A DNA stretch of 64,000 nt. It comes from Maricaulis virginensis. GTDB lineage: Bacteria > Pseudomonadota > Alphaproteobacteria > Caulobacterales > Maricaulaceae. The position numbers and the translations under genes are program-made. Location of the stretch: positions 226,445 through 290,444 of the forward strand of contig NZ_BSFE01000005.1 in assembly GCF_027922185.1 (NCBI RefSeq). The letters are read 5' to 3'. Positions 7,592 to 16,139 of this stretch are shown one piece after another. The notes beneath the pieces are model-generated. The model was not told the origin of the DNA and made no database searches. It saw only the letters and a program-made list of their open reading frames with translations. The stretch's first letter is position 1. The number at the start of each line of letters is the position of its first letter.

Positions 7592-10500
7592 GTGAGCACT
7601 TATTGGGACCGCGAGCGCCTTCTGCGCTCGACTATCCTTGCAGGCTTTGCAGCCGCTGGCCTGGCCATTTCTCCGGCTTACGCTCAAGACCAGCAGCAGG
7701 ACGAGGACGAGCAGTCCGAGGACACCGCTGCGAGCGAAGACACTATCGTCGTTACCGGTTCGCGCATCCGTCGTGATGCGTTCGCCTCCGTGGCGCCGCT
7801 GCAGGTGATCGACTCTCAGGAAATCCGCGATGCGGGCCTGATCGACACCGCACAAATTCTGCAGACGTCGTCGGTCGCCCAGGGCGTTCAACTCGACAAC
7901 ACGATCGGCGGCGCCTTCGTGACGGACGCCGGTCCCGGCTCCAACACGATTACGCTGCGCGGCCTGAATCCTGACCAGACGCTGCTGCTGATCAACGGCC
8001 GCCGCGTTGCACCGTCCGGTGTGGAAGGTGCTCCGTCGCTGCCGAACGTCGACATTATTCCGACCGACGCTATCCAGCGGATCGATATCCTGCTCGATGG
8101 TGCGTCCTCGGTTTACGGTTCGGACGCCGTTGCCGGCGTTGTGAACGTGATCCTGCGCGACAACTTCGAAGGCTTCCAAGTCGGCGCATACACCAACTCG
8201 CCGGAAGAGTCCGGTGGCGGCTCGCACCGCTGGAACATGATGGTCGGCGACTCATCCGAGAACGGCCGGTTCATGTTCTCGATGGAATACTTCCACCAGG
8301 ACAGCCTGCAGGTTAACGACCGCGACTGGAACTACGACCCGACCGACGGCCTGTACTGCTCGCGCGACATCGAAATCGCCGATGACGGCTCGCTGCTGTC
8401 CGAGTGCGAAGGCGCGATCATCAACCGCGTTCGTACCTACAACTACTACGTCAACGGTCAGCCGGATCTGGCGTCCTATTACGCCAATCCGGGCCTGTAC
8501 GGCACCGACGTCTATTCCACGCCGGGCTCGTCCGACACGGGCATCCCGGGCTGGTCCTTCGGCGACAGCACGAACGAAGCCTATCGCTCGTCCTATCTCG
8601 ACCAGACGACGGACATCATTCCGGACTCCCAGCGTTACTCCTTCCTGTTCACCGGCGACTACACGATCGACCGGTTCCTGGGTCAGGAAAACGTGACGGT
8701 GTTCACGGAACTGCTGCACACCAACTCGCAGACGACCTACAAGTCCGGCTATCACGGCCAGCTCTTCCCGACGGTCCGTGCGGACAACCCGTACAACCCG
8801 TTCGGCTTCGACGTGGTGCCGATCTTCGCCTCGCCGATCGAGCGTTCGAACATCGAAGTGGAAACGCAGTACACCCGCTTCATGTCGGGTCTGCAGGGTG
8901 ACTGGAGCTTCGCTCCGTCCTGGTCGTACGAAGTGTTCGGCGGCTACACCCGGTCGATGGGCTACTCGCGCCGTCCGGCTGTTGACGAAGGTCTCCTGAC
9001 CGCCGTCGTCGCAACGACGCGCGTCGAGAATGGCGAAATCGTCTGCGGTTCCGACGACAACAGCACGATCGAACTGTTCGGCTTCCTGTCTCCGAACAAC
9101 TGTGTTCCGGTGAACCTGTTCCACCCGAACCTCTACCCCAACGACGGCTCCACGGCGCCGTCCTTCGGCACCCAGGAAGAGTATGACTTCCTGCGCATCG
9201 ACCGCACCGCGACGACGGTCGTCGACCAGCTGATCTTCGGTGGCTTCACCACGGGTCCGCTGTTCGAACTGCCGGCGGGTGAGGTTTCTGGTGTGTTCGG
9301 TATCGAATGGCGCCGCGACACGCTCGACTCCGGCACGGATACCGTGGCGGCCGACGGCCTTGCGGCCGGCTACTTCGCCGACCGTCGTTCGGAAGGTTCC
9401 GCTCAGCTGACCGAATACTACGCCGAGCTGGCGATCCCGCTCGTCTCCGGCGTCCGGTTCGCCGAGGACATCTCGCTGGAACTGGCCGGTCGTCTGACCG
9501 ACCACGAGTACTACGGCCAGAACTCCACCTACTCGGCGCGTGCGTCGTGGGTGATGACCGACTTCCTGACCCTGAACGCCACGATGGGCACGTCCTTCCG
9601 GGCGCCGAACCTGCGTGAACTGTTCCTGGGCGGCCAGACGGGCTTCACCTCGGGCTTTGCCGATCCGTGCGTGGTTCCGAACGATGCTCGCGGTCCGGGC
9701 AACACCTACGACCCGACCAACGACAATCGTGATGCCGTGGTCCTGGCGAACTGTATCGCCGAAGGTGTGGATCCGACCTCGCTGGGTCTGACCGGTACGC
9801 CCTCGATCGAGAGCTTCCGGGCCGGTAACCCCTCGCTGGAGCCGGAAACCTCGGATGCGTACAGCCTCGGCTTCGTGTTCGACCAGCCGTTCACCGACCG
9901 GTTCGACGCGTCGCTGCGCGTCTCCTACTTCGCCATCGAAGTCGAAGACTCCATTGCGATCCCGGGCACGGCTTTCTCGCTGGGCCAGTGCTACAACTCG
10001 ACGAACTTCCCGAACGACCCGTTCTGTGCGCGCCGCCAGCGTGACCCGAACACCGGTCTTCTGACCTTCGTCGACAATACGCCGTTCAACGTCGCGACCC
10101 AGGAAACCAATGGGTGGGACTTCAACGGCCGGTTCAACATGGACTTCGACTTCCTCGGCGGCTTCAACTACGACATGAACGCCACCTTCACGAAGTCCGA
10201 CGAGATCCTGTCCCGCAACACTGCGGAATCGGACCTGAACAACTTCGTCGGCGACTGGGGTAGCCCGGAATGGCGCGGCGCGATCTCCAACCGCTTCGAA
10301 CGCGGTGACTGGTCGATGCTGTGGCGTGCCCGTTACCTCGGCGAGCAGGCCTCGATCCGCAACGTGGTCGGCGTCGACTACGGCGAGCGTATCGAAGCGG
10401 CGTCCGAACTTGGCGGCGACGCCGTCGATAGCTGGGACGCGGTCTGGTACCACGACCTGTCGATCAGCTACGACCAGGACACCTGGGCTGTTACCTTCGG

Positions 10501-10645
10501 TGTGAACAACCTGTTCAACGAAGAGCCGGCGATCATCGATCAGGATGCATCGGGTGCCACGCTGGGCTCCGGCAACGAAGTGCTGGGTTCGGGTTACGAC
10601 CTCCTGGGCCGTCGCTTCTTCGCTCGCGTCAGCAAGGCCTGGTAA
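7592..10645 (+). CDS. Large TonB-dependent outer-membrane receptor
   Basis: 1017-residue TonB-dependent receptor of the large class common in Caulobacterales, for import of an unidentified substrate (often oligosaccharides or peptides). It has a signal peptide (ending SPAYA|QD), an acidic linker, the TonB box DTIVVTGSRIRR near residue 50, and a plug with TITLRGLNPDQTLLLINGRRV. A long barrel ends in aromatic GRRFFARVSKAW. Translation starts at GTG, 7 bases after AAAGGGG. Codon choice is narrower than in the neighbours (AAC, TTC, GAC, CTG dominate), as expected for a highly expressed gene. It is monocistronic, with a strong terminator directly downstream. The ligand cannot be predicted from its neighbours. 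Confidence 0.92.
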   Translation: MSTYWDRERLLRSTILAGFAAAGLAISPAYAQDQQQDEDEQSEDTAASEDTIVVTGSRIRRDAFASVAPLQVIDSQEIRDAGLIDTAQILQTSSVAQGVQLDNTIGGAFVTDAGPGSNTITLRGLNPDQTLLLINGRRVAPSGVEGAPSLPNVDIIPTDAIQRIDILLDGASSVYGSDAVAGVVNVILRDNFEGFQVGAYTNSPEESGGGSHRWNMMVGDSSENGRFMFSMEYFHQDSLQVNDRDWNYDPTDGLYCSRDIEIADDGSLLSECEGAIINRVRTYNYYVNGQPDLASYYANPGLYGTDVYSTPGSSDTGIPGWSFGDSTNEAYRSSYLDQTTDIIPDSQRYSFLFTGDYTIDRFLGQENVTVFTELLHTNSQTTYKSGYHGQLFPTVRADNPYNPFGFDVVPIFASPIERSNIEVETQYTRFMSGLQGDWSFAPSWSYEVFGGYTRSMGYSRRPAVDEGLLTAVVATTRVENGEIVCGSDDNSTIELFGFLSPNNCVPVNLFHPNLYPNDGSTAPSFGTQEEYDFLRIDRTATTVVDQLIFGGFTTGPLFELPAGEVSGVFGIEWRRDTLDSGTDTVAADGLAAGYFADRRSEGSAQLTEYYAELAIPLVSGVRFAEDISLELAGRLTDHEYYGQNSTYSARASWVMTDFLTLNATMGTSFRAPNLRELFLGGQTGFTSGFADPCVVPNDARGPGNTYDPTNDNRDAVVLANCIAEGVDPTSLGLTGTPSIESFRAGNPSLEPETSDAYSLGFVFDQPFTDRFDASLRVSYFAIEVEDSIAIPGTAFSLGQCYNSTNFPNDPFCARRQRDPNTGLLTFVDNTPFNVATQETNGWDFNGRFNMDFDFLGGFNYDMNATFTKSDEILSRNTAESDLNNFVGDWGSPEWRGAISNRFERGDWSMLWRARYLGEQASIRNVVGVDYGERIEAASELGGDAVDSWDAVWYHDLSISYDQDTWAVTFGVNNLFNEEPAIIDQDASGATLGSGNEVLGSGYDLLGRRFFARVSKAW

Positions 10646-10673
10646 GACTTCGGTCTGACCGACTTCAAGGATT

Positions 10674-10703
10674 GGGCCCGCTCGCAAGAGCGGGCCCTTT
10701 TCT
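10674..10703 (+). terminator. Rho-independent terminator of the TonB receptor
   Basis: A perfect 10-bp stem (GGGCCCGCTC/GAGCGGGCCC) with a GCAA loop is followed by TTTTCTTT. It lies 28 bases after the receptor stop codon. Confidence 0.93.
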
Positions 10704-10751
10704 TTGCGTTGCCTCCAAGCGGGGCTGAAGGTCGGCACCGCTCTCCGGGGC

Positions 10752-10782
10752 GAAAAAAAACGCCGCCCCGAAGGGCGGCGTC
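10752..10782 (-). terminator. Rho-independent terminator of cpdR
   Basis: On the minus strand CGCCGCCC-TTCG-GGGCGGCG is followed by a run of eight T. It lies just past the 3' end of the receiver gene and faces the plus-strand receptor terminator. Confidence 0.88.
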
Positions 10783-10811
10783 CTGCTGGTCCGTTCCGGT
10801 GCAGCCCGCTG

Positions 10812-11177
10812 TCAGGCAGCCATCACCCGCGCCACCTCGTCGACCAGTTCGCGCAGATGGAAGGGCTTGGAGAGCACCTTGGCGTTGGTCGGGGCGCCGG
10901 AGCCGGGGTTCAGGGCCACGGCGGCAAATCCGGTAATGAACATGATCTTGAGTGCCGGATCGATCTCTGCGGCACGGCGTGCCAGCTCGATCCCGTCGAC
11001 GCCGGGCATCACGATGTCGGTCAGGAGAAGGTCGAACTGCGCCGGCTGTTCGCCGATCGCATCCAGTCCTTCCTCCCCGTCGGAACACACGAGAACCTCG
11101 TGCCCGGCCCGTTTCAGGGCCTTGGCGAGGAAGTCCCGCATCGAATCGTCGTCTTCTGCCAGAAGAATTTTTGCCAT
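10812..11177 (-). CDS. cpdR: CpdR-like single-domain response regulator
   Basis: 121-residue stand-alone receiver domain without output domain. It has the acidic pocket AEDDDSMR (residues 7-14), the phospho-acceptor in LLLTDIVMPG (Asp54), the conserved threonine region IMFITGF and the lysine in LSKPF. The C-terminal half, including the FITGFAAVALNP insertion and KPFHLRELVDEV, resembles CpdR. In Caulobacter CpdR is phosphorylated by the CckA-ChpT relay and, when unphosphorylated, directs ClpXP to degrade cell-cycle proteins. The start at MAKILLAED is preferred over a 40-residue upstream extension that shows no conservation. It is divergent from the amidohydrolase gene. Confidence 0.85.
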   Translation of the reverse strand: MAKILLAEDDDSMRDFLAKALKRAGHEVLVCSDGEEGLDAIGEQPAQFDLLLTDIVMPGVDGIELARRAAEIDPALKIMFITGFAAVALNPGSGAPTNAKVLSKPFHLRELVDEVARVMAA

Positions 11178-11295
11178 CTCAGGTCCCACCCTTGCGAAAA
11201 CTCGAATTGACGGCAACCTACACGCGCTTGGTAAAAACCCGCTGAACGCGCTGTAGCGCTTGACCGGCGGAGTGCAGCTGCCCACTCTTTGACCC

Positions 11296-12189
11296 ATGGA
11301 CGCTGCAAACCCATCATCGCTCGCCCTGGATGTTTCGGCAAATCCAAATGCGCCGGCCGATGCGGTCCGGGTCGCGCGGCCGTCCGGCCCGGCCCGGCCG
11401 ATCGTGTTCGCCTCGCCGCATTCGGGGCGGCACTACACCTCGGAAATGCAGTCCCTGACCTGCCTGACCCTTGACCAGTTGCGCCGGTCCGAGGATGCCT
11501 ATGTGGACACGCTGATCGCCTCGGCGCCGGAGTTCGGCGCCCATCTCGTGACAGCCCAGTTTCCGCGCGTTTTCGTGGATCCGAACCGGGGGCCGTGGGA
11601 ACTCGATCCGGGCATGTTCTCGGATCGCCTGCCGGATCAGACGGCCCCCGTCTCCCGGCGGGCCGCGTCCGGGCTCGGCGTGGTGCCGCGAATCGGCGTC
11701 GAGGGCCGCGCCCTCTATCGCCGCCGCCTGCGCTATGCGGAAGCGCGCAGCCGGATCGAGCGCTTCTACGAGCCCTATCACGCGACCCTCGAGGGTCTGC
11801 TGTCGGGCCTGCGGGGCACGCACGGCTTCGTGCTGGCGATCGATATGCACTCCATGCCGGATGCCAGTGCGCGCGGTGTGGACTTTGTCCTGGGCGACCG
11901 GTTCGGCTCGTCTTGCGATCCACGGGTTACGGACCGGGTCGAAGCCGTATTGCGTGACCAGGGCTACGTCACAGTTCGGAACATTCCCTACGCCGGCGGC
12001 TACACGACGGAGCATTATGGACGGCCTGCCGACGGGGTGCATGTGATCCAGATCGAGATCAACCGCAGCCTTTATCTCGACGAGGCACGGGTCGCGATGG
12101 CGCCGGGATTTCCCGGCTTCGAGGCCGAAATGCGCAAGATTGTCAGGGAATTGACTCACACCGACTGGTCCGCCTGCGTGCCGGCCTGA
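11296..12189 (+). CDS. N-formylglutamate amidohydrolase family protein
   Basis: 297-residue zinc-dependent amidohydrolase of the HutG/N-formylglutamate family, which releases formate and glutamate from N-formylglutamate. The family pattern is visible as FASPHSGRHYT near residue 37, the DAYVD region near residue 70, PRVFVDPNRGPWELD, AIDMHSMPD near residue 180 and IQIEINRSLYLDE near residue 255. These supply likely metal ligands (His, Glu, His). No other histidine-degradation gene is nearby, so a role in formylated amino-acid turnover is as likely as histidine catabolism. It is divergent from cpdR. Confidence 0.87.
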   Translation: MDAANPSSLALDVSANPNAPADAVRVARPSGPARPIVFASPHSGRHYTSEMQSLTCLTLDQLRRSEDAYVDTLIASAPEFGAHLVTAQFPRVFVDPNRGPWELDPGMFSDRLPDQTAPVSRRAASGLGVVPRIGVEGRALYRRRLRYAEARSRIERFYEPYHATLEGLLSGLRGTHGFVLAIDMHSMPDASARGVDFVLGDRFGSSCDPRVTDRVEAVLRDQGYVTVRNIPYAGGYTTEHYGRPADGVHVIQIEINRSLYLDEARVAMAPGFPGFEAEMRKIVRELTHTDWSACVPA

Positions 12190-12215
12190 CACTACCCATC
12201 CTGCGCGAAACAAAA

Positions 12216-12246
12216 GGCGTGCCTTCGCCCGGCACGCGCTTTGCTC
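12216..12246 (+). terminator. Possible terminator after the amidohydrolase
   Basis: GCGTGCC (12217-12223) pairs with GGCACGC (12231-12237) around a TTCGCCC loop. It is preceded by AAAA and followed by a weak GCTTTGCTCC tract. It is stem-rich but T-poor, so efficiency is uncertain. Confidence 0.5.
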
Positions 12247-12309
12247 CCCTGTGAGGTGTGCGTCCCAATGCGGCGCATTTCGAGACGCGAAGAACAGGCG
12301 GCGAGTAGT

Positions 12310-12696
12310 ATGACGAACGATATCGACCTTCATGTGGGCAAGCGCCTGCGCCGCCGGCGCCGGCTCCTGGGGCTGACACAGCAGCAGCTGGCGGAATCCG
12401 TCGGTATCCGCTTCCAGCAGATCCAGAAATATGAGTGCGGCGCCAATCGCGTCAGCGCCAGCCGGCTGTTCGAGCTGGCCGAGTCGCTCGATGTGCCGGT
12501 GCAGTATTTCTACGAGGGCCTGTCCCGGCGCGATCAGGTCGACAGCGACACGCGCCTCTCGGCGGACATCCTCTCGCAGAAAGAGACGATGGATCTGATC
12601 CGCGCCTATTACCGGCTGGGCGAGCGTCCGCGCAAACGCCTGCTGGAACTGGCCAAGTCGCTCGAGCCGGACGAGCCGGCGAACGACGCTGCCTGA
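12310..12696 (+). CDS. XRE-family helix-turn-helix regulator
   Basis: 128-residue DNA-binding protein. Residues 8-65 form a Cro/C1-type HTH (VGKRLRRRRRLLGLTQQQLA, VGIRFQQIQKYECGANRVS, ASRLFELAESLDVPVQYFYEG). The C-terminal 55 residues are a charged helical tail ending KRLLELAKSLEPDEPANDAA. This architecture is common among alphaproteobacterial stand-alone XRE regulators; the target is unknown. The start at MTNDIDLHVG is chosen because upstream codons are unconserved and overlap a terminator-like hairpin. The histidinol-phosphatase-like gene follows 68 bases downstream. Confidence 0.85.
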   Translation: MTNDIDLHVGKRLRRRRRLLGLTQQQLAESVGIRFQQIQKYECGANRVSASRLFELAESLDVPVQYFYEGLSRRDQVDSDTRLSADILSQKETMDLIRAYYRLGERPRKRLLELAKSLEPDEPANDAA

Positions 12697-12764
12697 TACG
12701 GGGTCCGGGGGGACAACGACAAGGCGTCTGGCGTGGCGGCGAGGGCCATGCTAGGCGCCTTTTC

Positions 12765-13562
12765 ATGTCTGGCTACGACCCGTCATACGACCTGGAAACC
12801 GCGCACCGGATGGCCGACGCCGCCGGCGCGGCGATCCGGCCCTATTTCCGCTCCGGGCTGGCCGTGGAAAACAAGCTGACGGCGGGTTTCGATCCGGTGA
12901 CGGCAGCAGACCGGGCCTCTGAACAGGCCATGCGCGATGTCCTCGCGGAACGCGCGCCCGATGACGGCATCCTCGGGGAGGAATTCGGCGAAACGGTGCG
13001 CGACAACGCGCGGCGCTGGATCCTCGATCCGATCGACGGGACACGGGCCTTTATCGCCGGGCTTCCGACCTGGACCGTGCTGATCTCGCTCGAGCAGGCG
13101 GGGCGGCCCGAAGTCGGTGTCATCGACCAGCCTCATATCGGTGAACGTTTTGCGGGCTGGCCGGGCGGAGCGGCCCTGTGGCATGGCGGTGCGAAGCGGC
13201 AATTGCGCACCAGCGGGCGGACCAGCCTCGACGAGGCGATCCTTGCGACAACCGATGCCTATCTGTTCAGCGGCGACGAAGCGGCGGCGTTCGAGCGGGT
13301 TCGCCGGACAGCCCGGCTGTGCCGTTTCGGATATGACGCCTATGCCTATGCCATGCTCGCCGCCGGCGGCGTCGATCTGGTGATCGAGAGCGGGCTTCAG
13401 ATCTATGACGTCCAGGCATTCATGCCGGTCGTGCAGGGGGCGGGTGGCGTCGTGACCGACTGGCGCGGTGGCGATCCGAGCCTCGGCGGTCAGGTGGTGG
13501 CGGCGGCTTCTGAGGCTCTGCTTGAAAGCGTTCTGCCCCTGCTCGCCGGCGCTGCGCGCTAG
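12765..13562 (+). CDS. hisN: Inositol-monophosphatase-family phosphatase, probable histidinol-phosphatase
   Basis: 265-residue magnesium-dependent phosphatase. The metal-site motifs of the family are present: the GEEFGE region (residues 66-71), WILDPIDGTRAFIAGLPTW (about residues 85-103) and the C-terminal YDVQAFMPVVQGAGGVVTDW (about residues 214-233). The GTRAFI version of the central motif favours the HisN type, which dephosphorylates histidinol phosphate, over inositol or PAP phosphatases. PAP phosphatase (CysQ) is a related fold and would be of interest given the sulfotransferases, but the motif context fits HisN better. The stop codon TAG directly begins a dispersed repeat. Confidence 0.78.
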   Translation: MSGYDPSYDLETAHRMADAAGAAIRPYFRSGLAVENKLTAGFDPVTAADRASEQAMRDVLAERAPDDGILGEEFGETVRDNARRWILDPIDGTRAFIAGLPTWTVLISLEQAGRPEVGVIDQPHIGERFAGWPGGAALWHGGAKRQLRTSGRTSLDEAILATTDAYLFSGDEAAAFERVRRTARLCRFGYDAYAYAMLAAGGVDLVIESGLQIYDVQAFMPVVQGAGGVVTDWRGGDPSLGGQVVAAASEALLESVLPLLAGAAR

Positions 13563-13727
13563 AGCGTGATCAGGTGAAGTGGGAACCGGTTCACCGGTTC
13601 GATCATGCGATCACTCAGGATTCTGAAGCGTGGTCAGGTGAAGTGGGAACCGGTTCTCCGGTTCGATCACGCGACCGCTAAGGATTCTGAAGCAGGGTCG
13701 GCTCCTCAGGAAACGATCCTGATCTAG
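13560..13727. repeat. Dispersed palindromic repeat, one short and one long copy in tandem
   Basis: Two head-to-tail copies share GTGAAGTGGGAACCGGTT, (C/T)CCGGTTCGATCA(T/C)GCGA and AGGATTCTGAAGC. Copy A (13560-13630) begins at the TAG stop of hisN and lacks the distal part. Copy B (13631-13727) is longer, ends with AGGAAACGATCCTGATCTAG and supplies the stop codon of the converging gene at 13724. A third copy lies at 21318-21422 in inverted orientation. The core ACCGGTTCACCGGT is itself palindromic, so the transcript would form hairpins. Similar AAGTGGGAACCGGTT elements are widespread in alphaproteobacteria. Confidence 0.85.
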
Positions 13728-14404
13728 CTGTCGAGCAGGATCCTCACCGGTTCGCGGCCGAACTCGATGCGCTCGACCGAGCGGCTGCGCCGGTCGGCCG
13801 GTCTGAAAAAGGCGCGGTTCTCCTGAACCGTCAGCGGCGCGCGTTCGCCGTCCCGGTCGACGGCCCAGGCTTCCGGTGCCGCACCGTCGAACACGAAGAC
13901 AACGGATTCCATCCGGGGGGCAAACAGTGCGGCGACGCCCGCAGCCGACCGGATCGCGCGGTTGGCCTGCTCGACACTCATGGCGAGCGCGTCGCGGGAA
14001 AACTCGGTCGCGCCGGGGCCGGAATACTCGAACTGCATCGACAGAGAAAACCCGCCGCCGGCCGGCTGGTTGATCCACACATCCGGTTCGGCATCCAGCG
14101 CGGACAGGCCGGGAATCTGGGTGATACGCCCCATGGCATCCAGCGCGAACTGCCGGGTCTCGCCGTCATGATCGTACCACATGCGGATATCCTCGGGCGG
14201 TATGCCCTCTGCCGAGATCACCACATAGGCCATCCGGAAATGGCTGCGTTCGGCTTGCGGAATGTCGAGATAGCTTTCCAGGTGCGGAAAGAAGCGCGGC
14301 AGGGGGCCAGCGACGCGTTCAACCTCGCTGGCCGTATCGTCCGCGGCGGCGGGCGCCACGCTCAGGAGCGCGGCGCCAACCATGGCAAGGATGCTGCGCA
14401 TCAT
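13724..14404 (-). CDS. Exported protein of unknown function
   Basis: 226 residues with a clear signal peptide (MMRSILAMVGAALLSVAPAAA|DD). I do not recognise the mature domain. It is mixed alpha/beta in appearance, with WYDHDGETRQFALDAMGRITQIPGL near residues 75-100 and VFVFDGAAPEAWAVDRDGE near residue 170. It contains no cysteines and no obvious catalytic motif. Its start overlaps the stop of the methyltransferase-like lipoprotein gene (ATGA), so the two are very likely co-translated and functionally linked in the periplasm. The stop codon lies within a dispersed repeat. Confidence 0.7.
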   Translation of the reverse strand: MMRSILAMVGAALLSVAPAAADDTASEVERVAGPLPRFFPHLESYLDIPQAERSHFRMAYVVISAEGIPPEDIRMWYDHDGETRQFALDAMGRITQIPGLSALDAEPDVWINQPAGGGFSLSMQFEYSGPGATEFSRDALAMSVEQANRAIRSAAGVAALFAPRMESVVFVFDGAAPEAWAVDRDGERAPLTVQENRAFFRPADRRSRSVERIEFGREPVRILLDS

Positions 14405-15345
14405 TCTTCGGTGGCTTCAGACGCTGAAGCCGGCTTGCGGAACAGAAGGGTCATGCGATCGCTTTCGCCGATCGCGTCAAAATGTTCGCGATCGAAATCC
14501 TCGTAGCCTTCATCGCCTTCCTGCGGTGAGCGGCGCACCGGCGGCAGGGTCCAGACACCCAGCGGGTGATCGGCCGTGTCGGCCGGGTTGGCGTTGATTT
14601 CCGACGTGTCGACCAGTTCGAACCCGGCTTCCTCGGCCATGGCGATCACATAGGCCTGCTGTACATAGCCATTGGCCGACATCGGATCCTGCTCGCGCGA
14701 GGAGGGCAGGCGGTGTTCCACGACACCCAGCACGCCGCCCGGGCGAAGGGCGTCGTAGAATTCCGCGAATGCGCGTTCGGCAAAGCCGTTATTCATCCAG
14801 TTGTGGACGTTGCGGAAGGTCAGCACGGCGTCCGCGCTGCCGTCTTCCATGTCCAGACCGCCATCGGCACTGAAGTTCACCAGCTGCGGCTCGCCGTACA
14901 GGGCGTTGTTCTCGATACGGGTTTCGAACGCGGCGCGCGAACGCTGCTGGTAGTTGCTGGCAGCGTCTGCCGGGAAGTGTGCGGCGACATAGGTCCCGCC
15001 ATTCGCAGCGATCCACGGGCCCAGCACATCGCTGTACCAGCCGCCGCCCGGCCAGATCTCCACGACGGTGGAGCTGGGGTCGATCTGGAAGAATTCCAGC
15101 GTTTCGCGCGGGTGGCGCCATTCATCGCGTGCGGCCGCCTCACCCCGCCAGTCACCGGCCAGGACGGTCTCGATGTCGGAATAATCCGGCGCGGGTGCTG
15201 TTTCGGTTTCCGGCGCGGCAGCCGTTTCGGCGGCGGTTTCCGGTGCAGCCGCTTCGGTATCCGTGTCCGTATCGGTCTGCGAATTTCCGCAGGATACCAG
15301 CAACATCGAGCCGCCGAGAAGGGCGGCGAGGGCCTTGGTGCGCAT
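14401..15345 (-). CDS. Exported methyltransferase-like lipoprotein (COG4798-like)
   Basis: 314 residues. The N-terminus is a lipoprotein signal (MRTKALAALLGGSMLLVSC|GNS), followed by an acidic, alanine-rich linker of about 45 residues. The folded part looks like a class I SAM-methyltransferase: VVEIWPGGGWYSDVLGPWIA matches motif I, DAVLTFRNVHNWM motif IV, and ALRPGGVLGVVEHR motif V/VI. Such exported predicted methyltransferases occur in Caulobacterales and sphingomonads; no SAM source in the periplasm is known, so true activity is unclear. AGGGAGA about 8 bases before ATG 15345 decides the start. It is coupled to the unknown exported gene downstream. Confidence 0.82.
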   Translation of the reverse strand: MRTKALAALLGGSMLLVSCGNSQTDTDTDTEAAAPETAAETAAAPETETAPAPDYSDIETVLAGDWRGEAAARDEWRHPRETLEFFQIDPSSTVVEIWPGGGWYSDVLGPWIAANGGTYVAAHFPADAASNYQQRSRAAFETRIENNALYGEPQLVNFSADGGLDMEDGSADAVLTFRNVHNWMNNGFAERAFAEFYDALRPGGVLGVVEHRLPSSREQDPMSANGYVQQAYVIAMAEEAGFELVDTSEINANPADTADHPLGVWTLPPVRRSPQEGDEGYEDFDREHFDAIGESDRMTLLFRKPASASEATEE

Positions 15346-15567
15346 ATGGAATTCTCCCTGTCTCCGTTGTCCTGTCCTAGCCAAGCCCGCGCGGCGGCGC
15401 AATTGCTTCGCTCGGGGCTTGCGAAATCGTGATCGCCTCCCCAACTAGTCTGCGCAGGTTGCCGCAACGGGACCTGCGGACCTGCCACGGCCAGTGTGCG
15501 TGGCGGTCCCCGTCAACCGTCCGGCCCGTCCGGACCTGTTTATCGCTCTGAAGGAGGATGGACTGTT

Positions 15568-16044
15568 ATGCGTACTGTTGATTTTACCCCGCTCTACCGT
15601 TCGATCGTCGGTTTCGACCGCCTGGCCGACATGATGGACTCGGCCACCAAGATCGAATCCCAGGGCTACCCCCCTTACAACATCCAGCACGTTGCCGATG
15701 ACGAGTATCAGATCGAGCTCGCCGTTGCCGGTTTCGGTGAGGAAGACCTCACCGTGGAAGTCCAGGAAAACGTGCTGACCGTGTCCGGCCGGATTGCCGA
15801 GAAGACCGACGCCGACGAACGCCGCTTCGTGCATCGTGGTATCGCCGAGCGCGCCTTCGAGCGCCGCTTCCATCTGGCTGACCATGTCGAAGTGACCGAG
15901 GCCGGTCTGAAGAATGGCCTGCTGACGATCCGTCTGGTCCGCGAAATCCCCGAGGCCGCAAAGCCGAAGCGGATCGAGATCAAGGCCGGGTCCGGCAAGA
16001 CCAAGGCGAAGCTGATCGAGGGCGGCAAGACGAAGGCTGCCTGA
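15568..16044 (+). CDS. ibpA: Small heat-shock protein (Hsp20/IbpA type)
   Basis: 158-residue ATP-independent chaperone. The alpha-crystallin domain spans about residues 33-135, with YNIQHVADDEYQIELAVAGF, the ENVLTVSGRI strand pair and GLKNGLLTIRLVREIPE, which holds the IxL-like C-terminal anchor region. N-terminal FTPLYRSIVGFDRL is the usual IbpA-type start. AAGGAGG at 15551-15557 sets the start at ATG 15568. No CIRCE or ROSE-type thermometer is evident in the short leader. A strong terminator follows. Confidence 0.93.
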   Translation: MRTVDFTPLYRSIVGFDRLADMMDSATKIESQGYPPYNIQHVADDEYQIELAVAGFGEEDLTVEVQENVLTVSGRIAEKTDADERRFVHRGIAERAFERRFHLADHVEVTEAGLKNGLLTIRLVREIPEAAKPKRIEIKAGSGKTKAKLIEGGKTKAA

Positions 16045-16079
16045 TCGCTTCTGCACTTACGATTATCCCCCGAATGACT

Positions 16080-16111
16080 GGGCGGCGGACATCTGTCCGC
16101 CGCCCTTTTTA
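16080..16111 (+). terminator. Rho-independent terminator of the Hsp20 gene
   Basis: A long perfect stem GGGCGGCGGACA/TGTCCGCCGCCC with a TC loop is followed by TTTTTAT. Confidence 0.93.
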
Positions 16112-16139
16112 TTGCCGGGATCGGGATGAAGGCGGCAGG

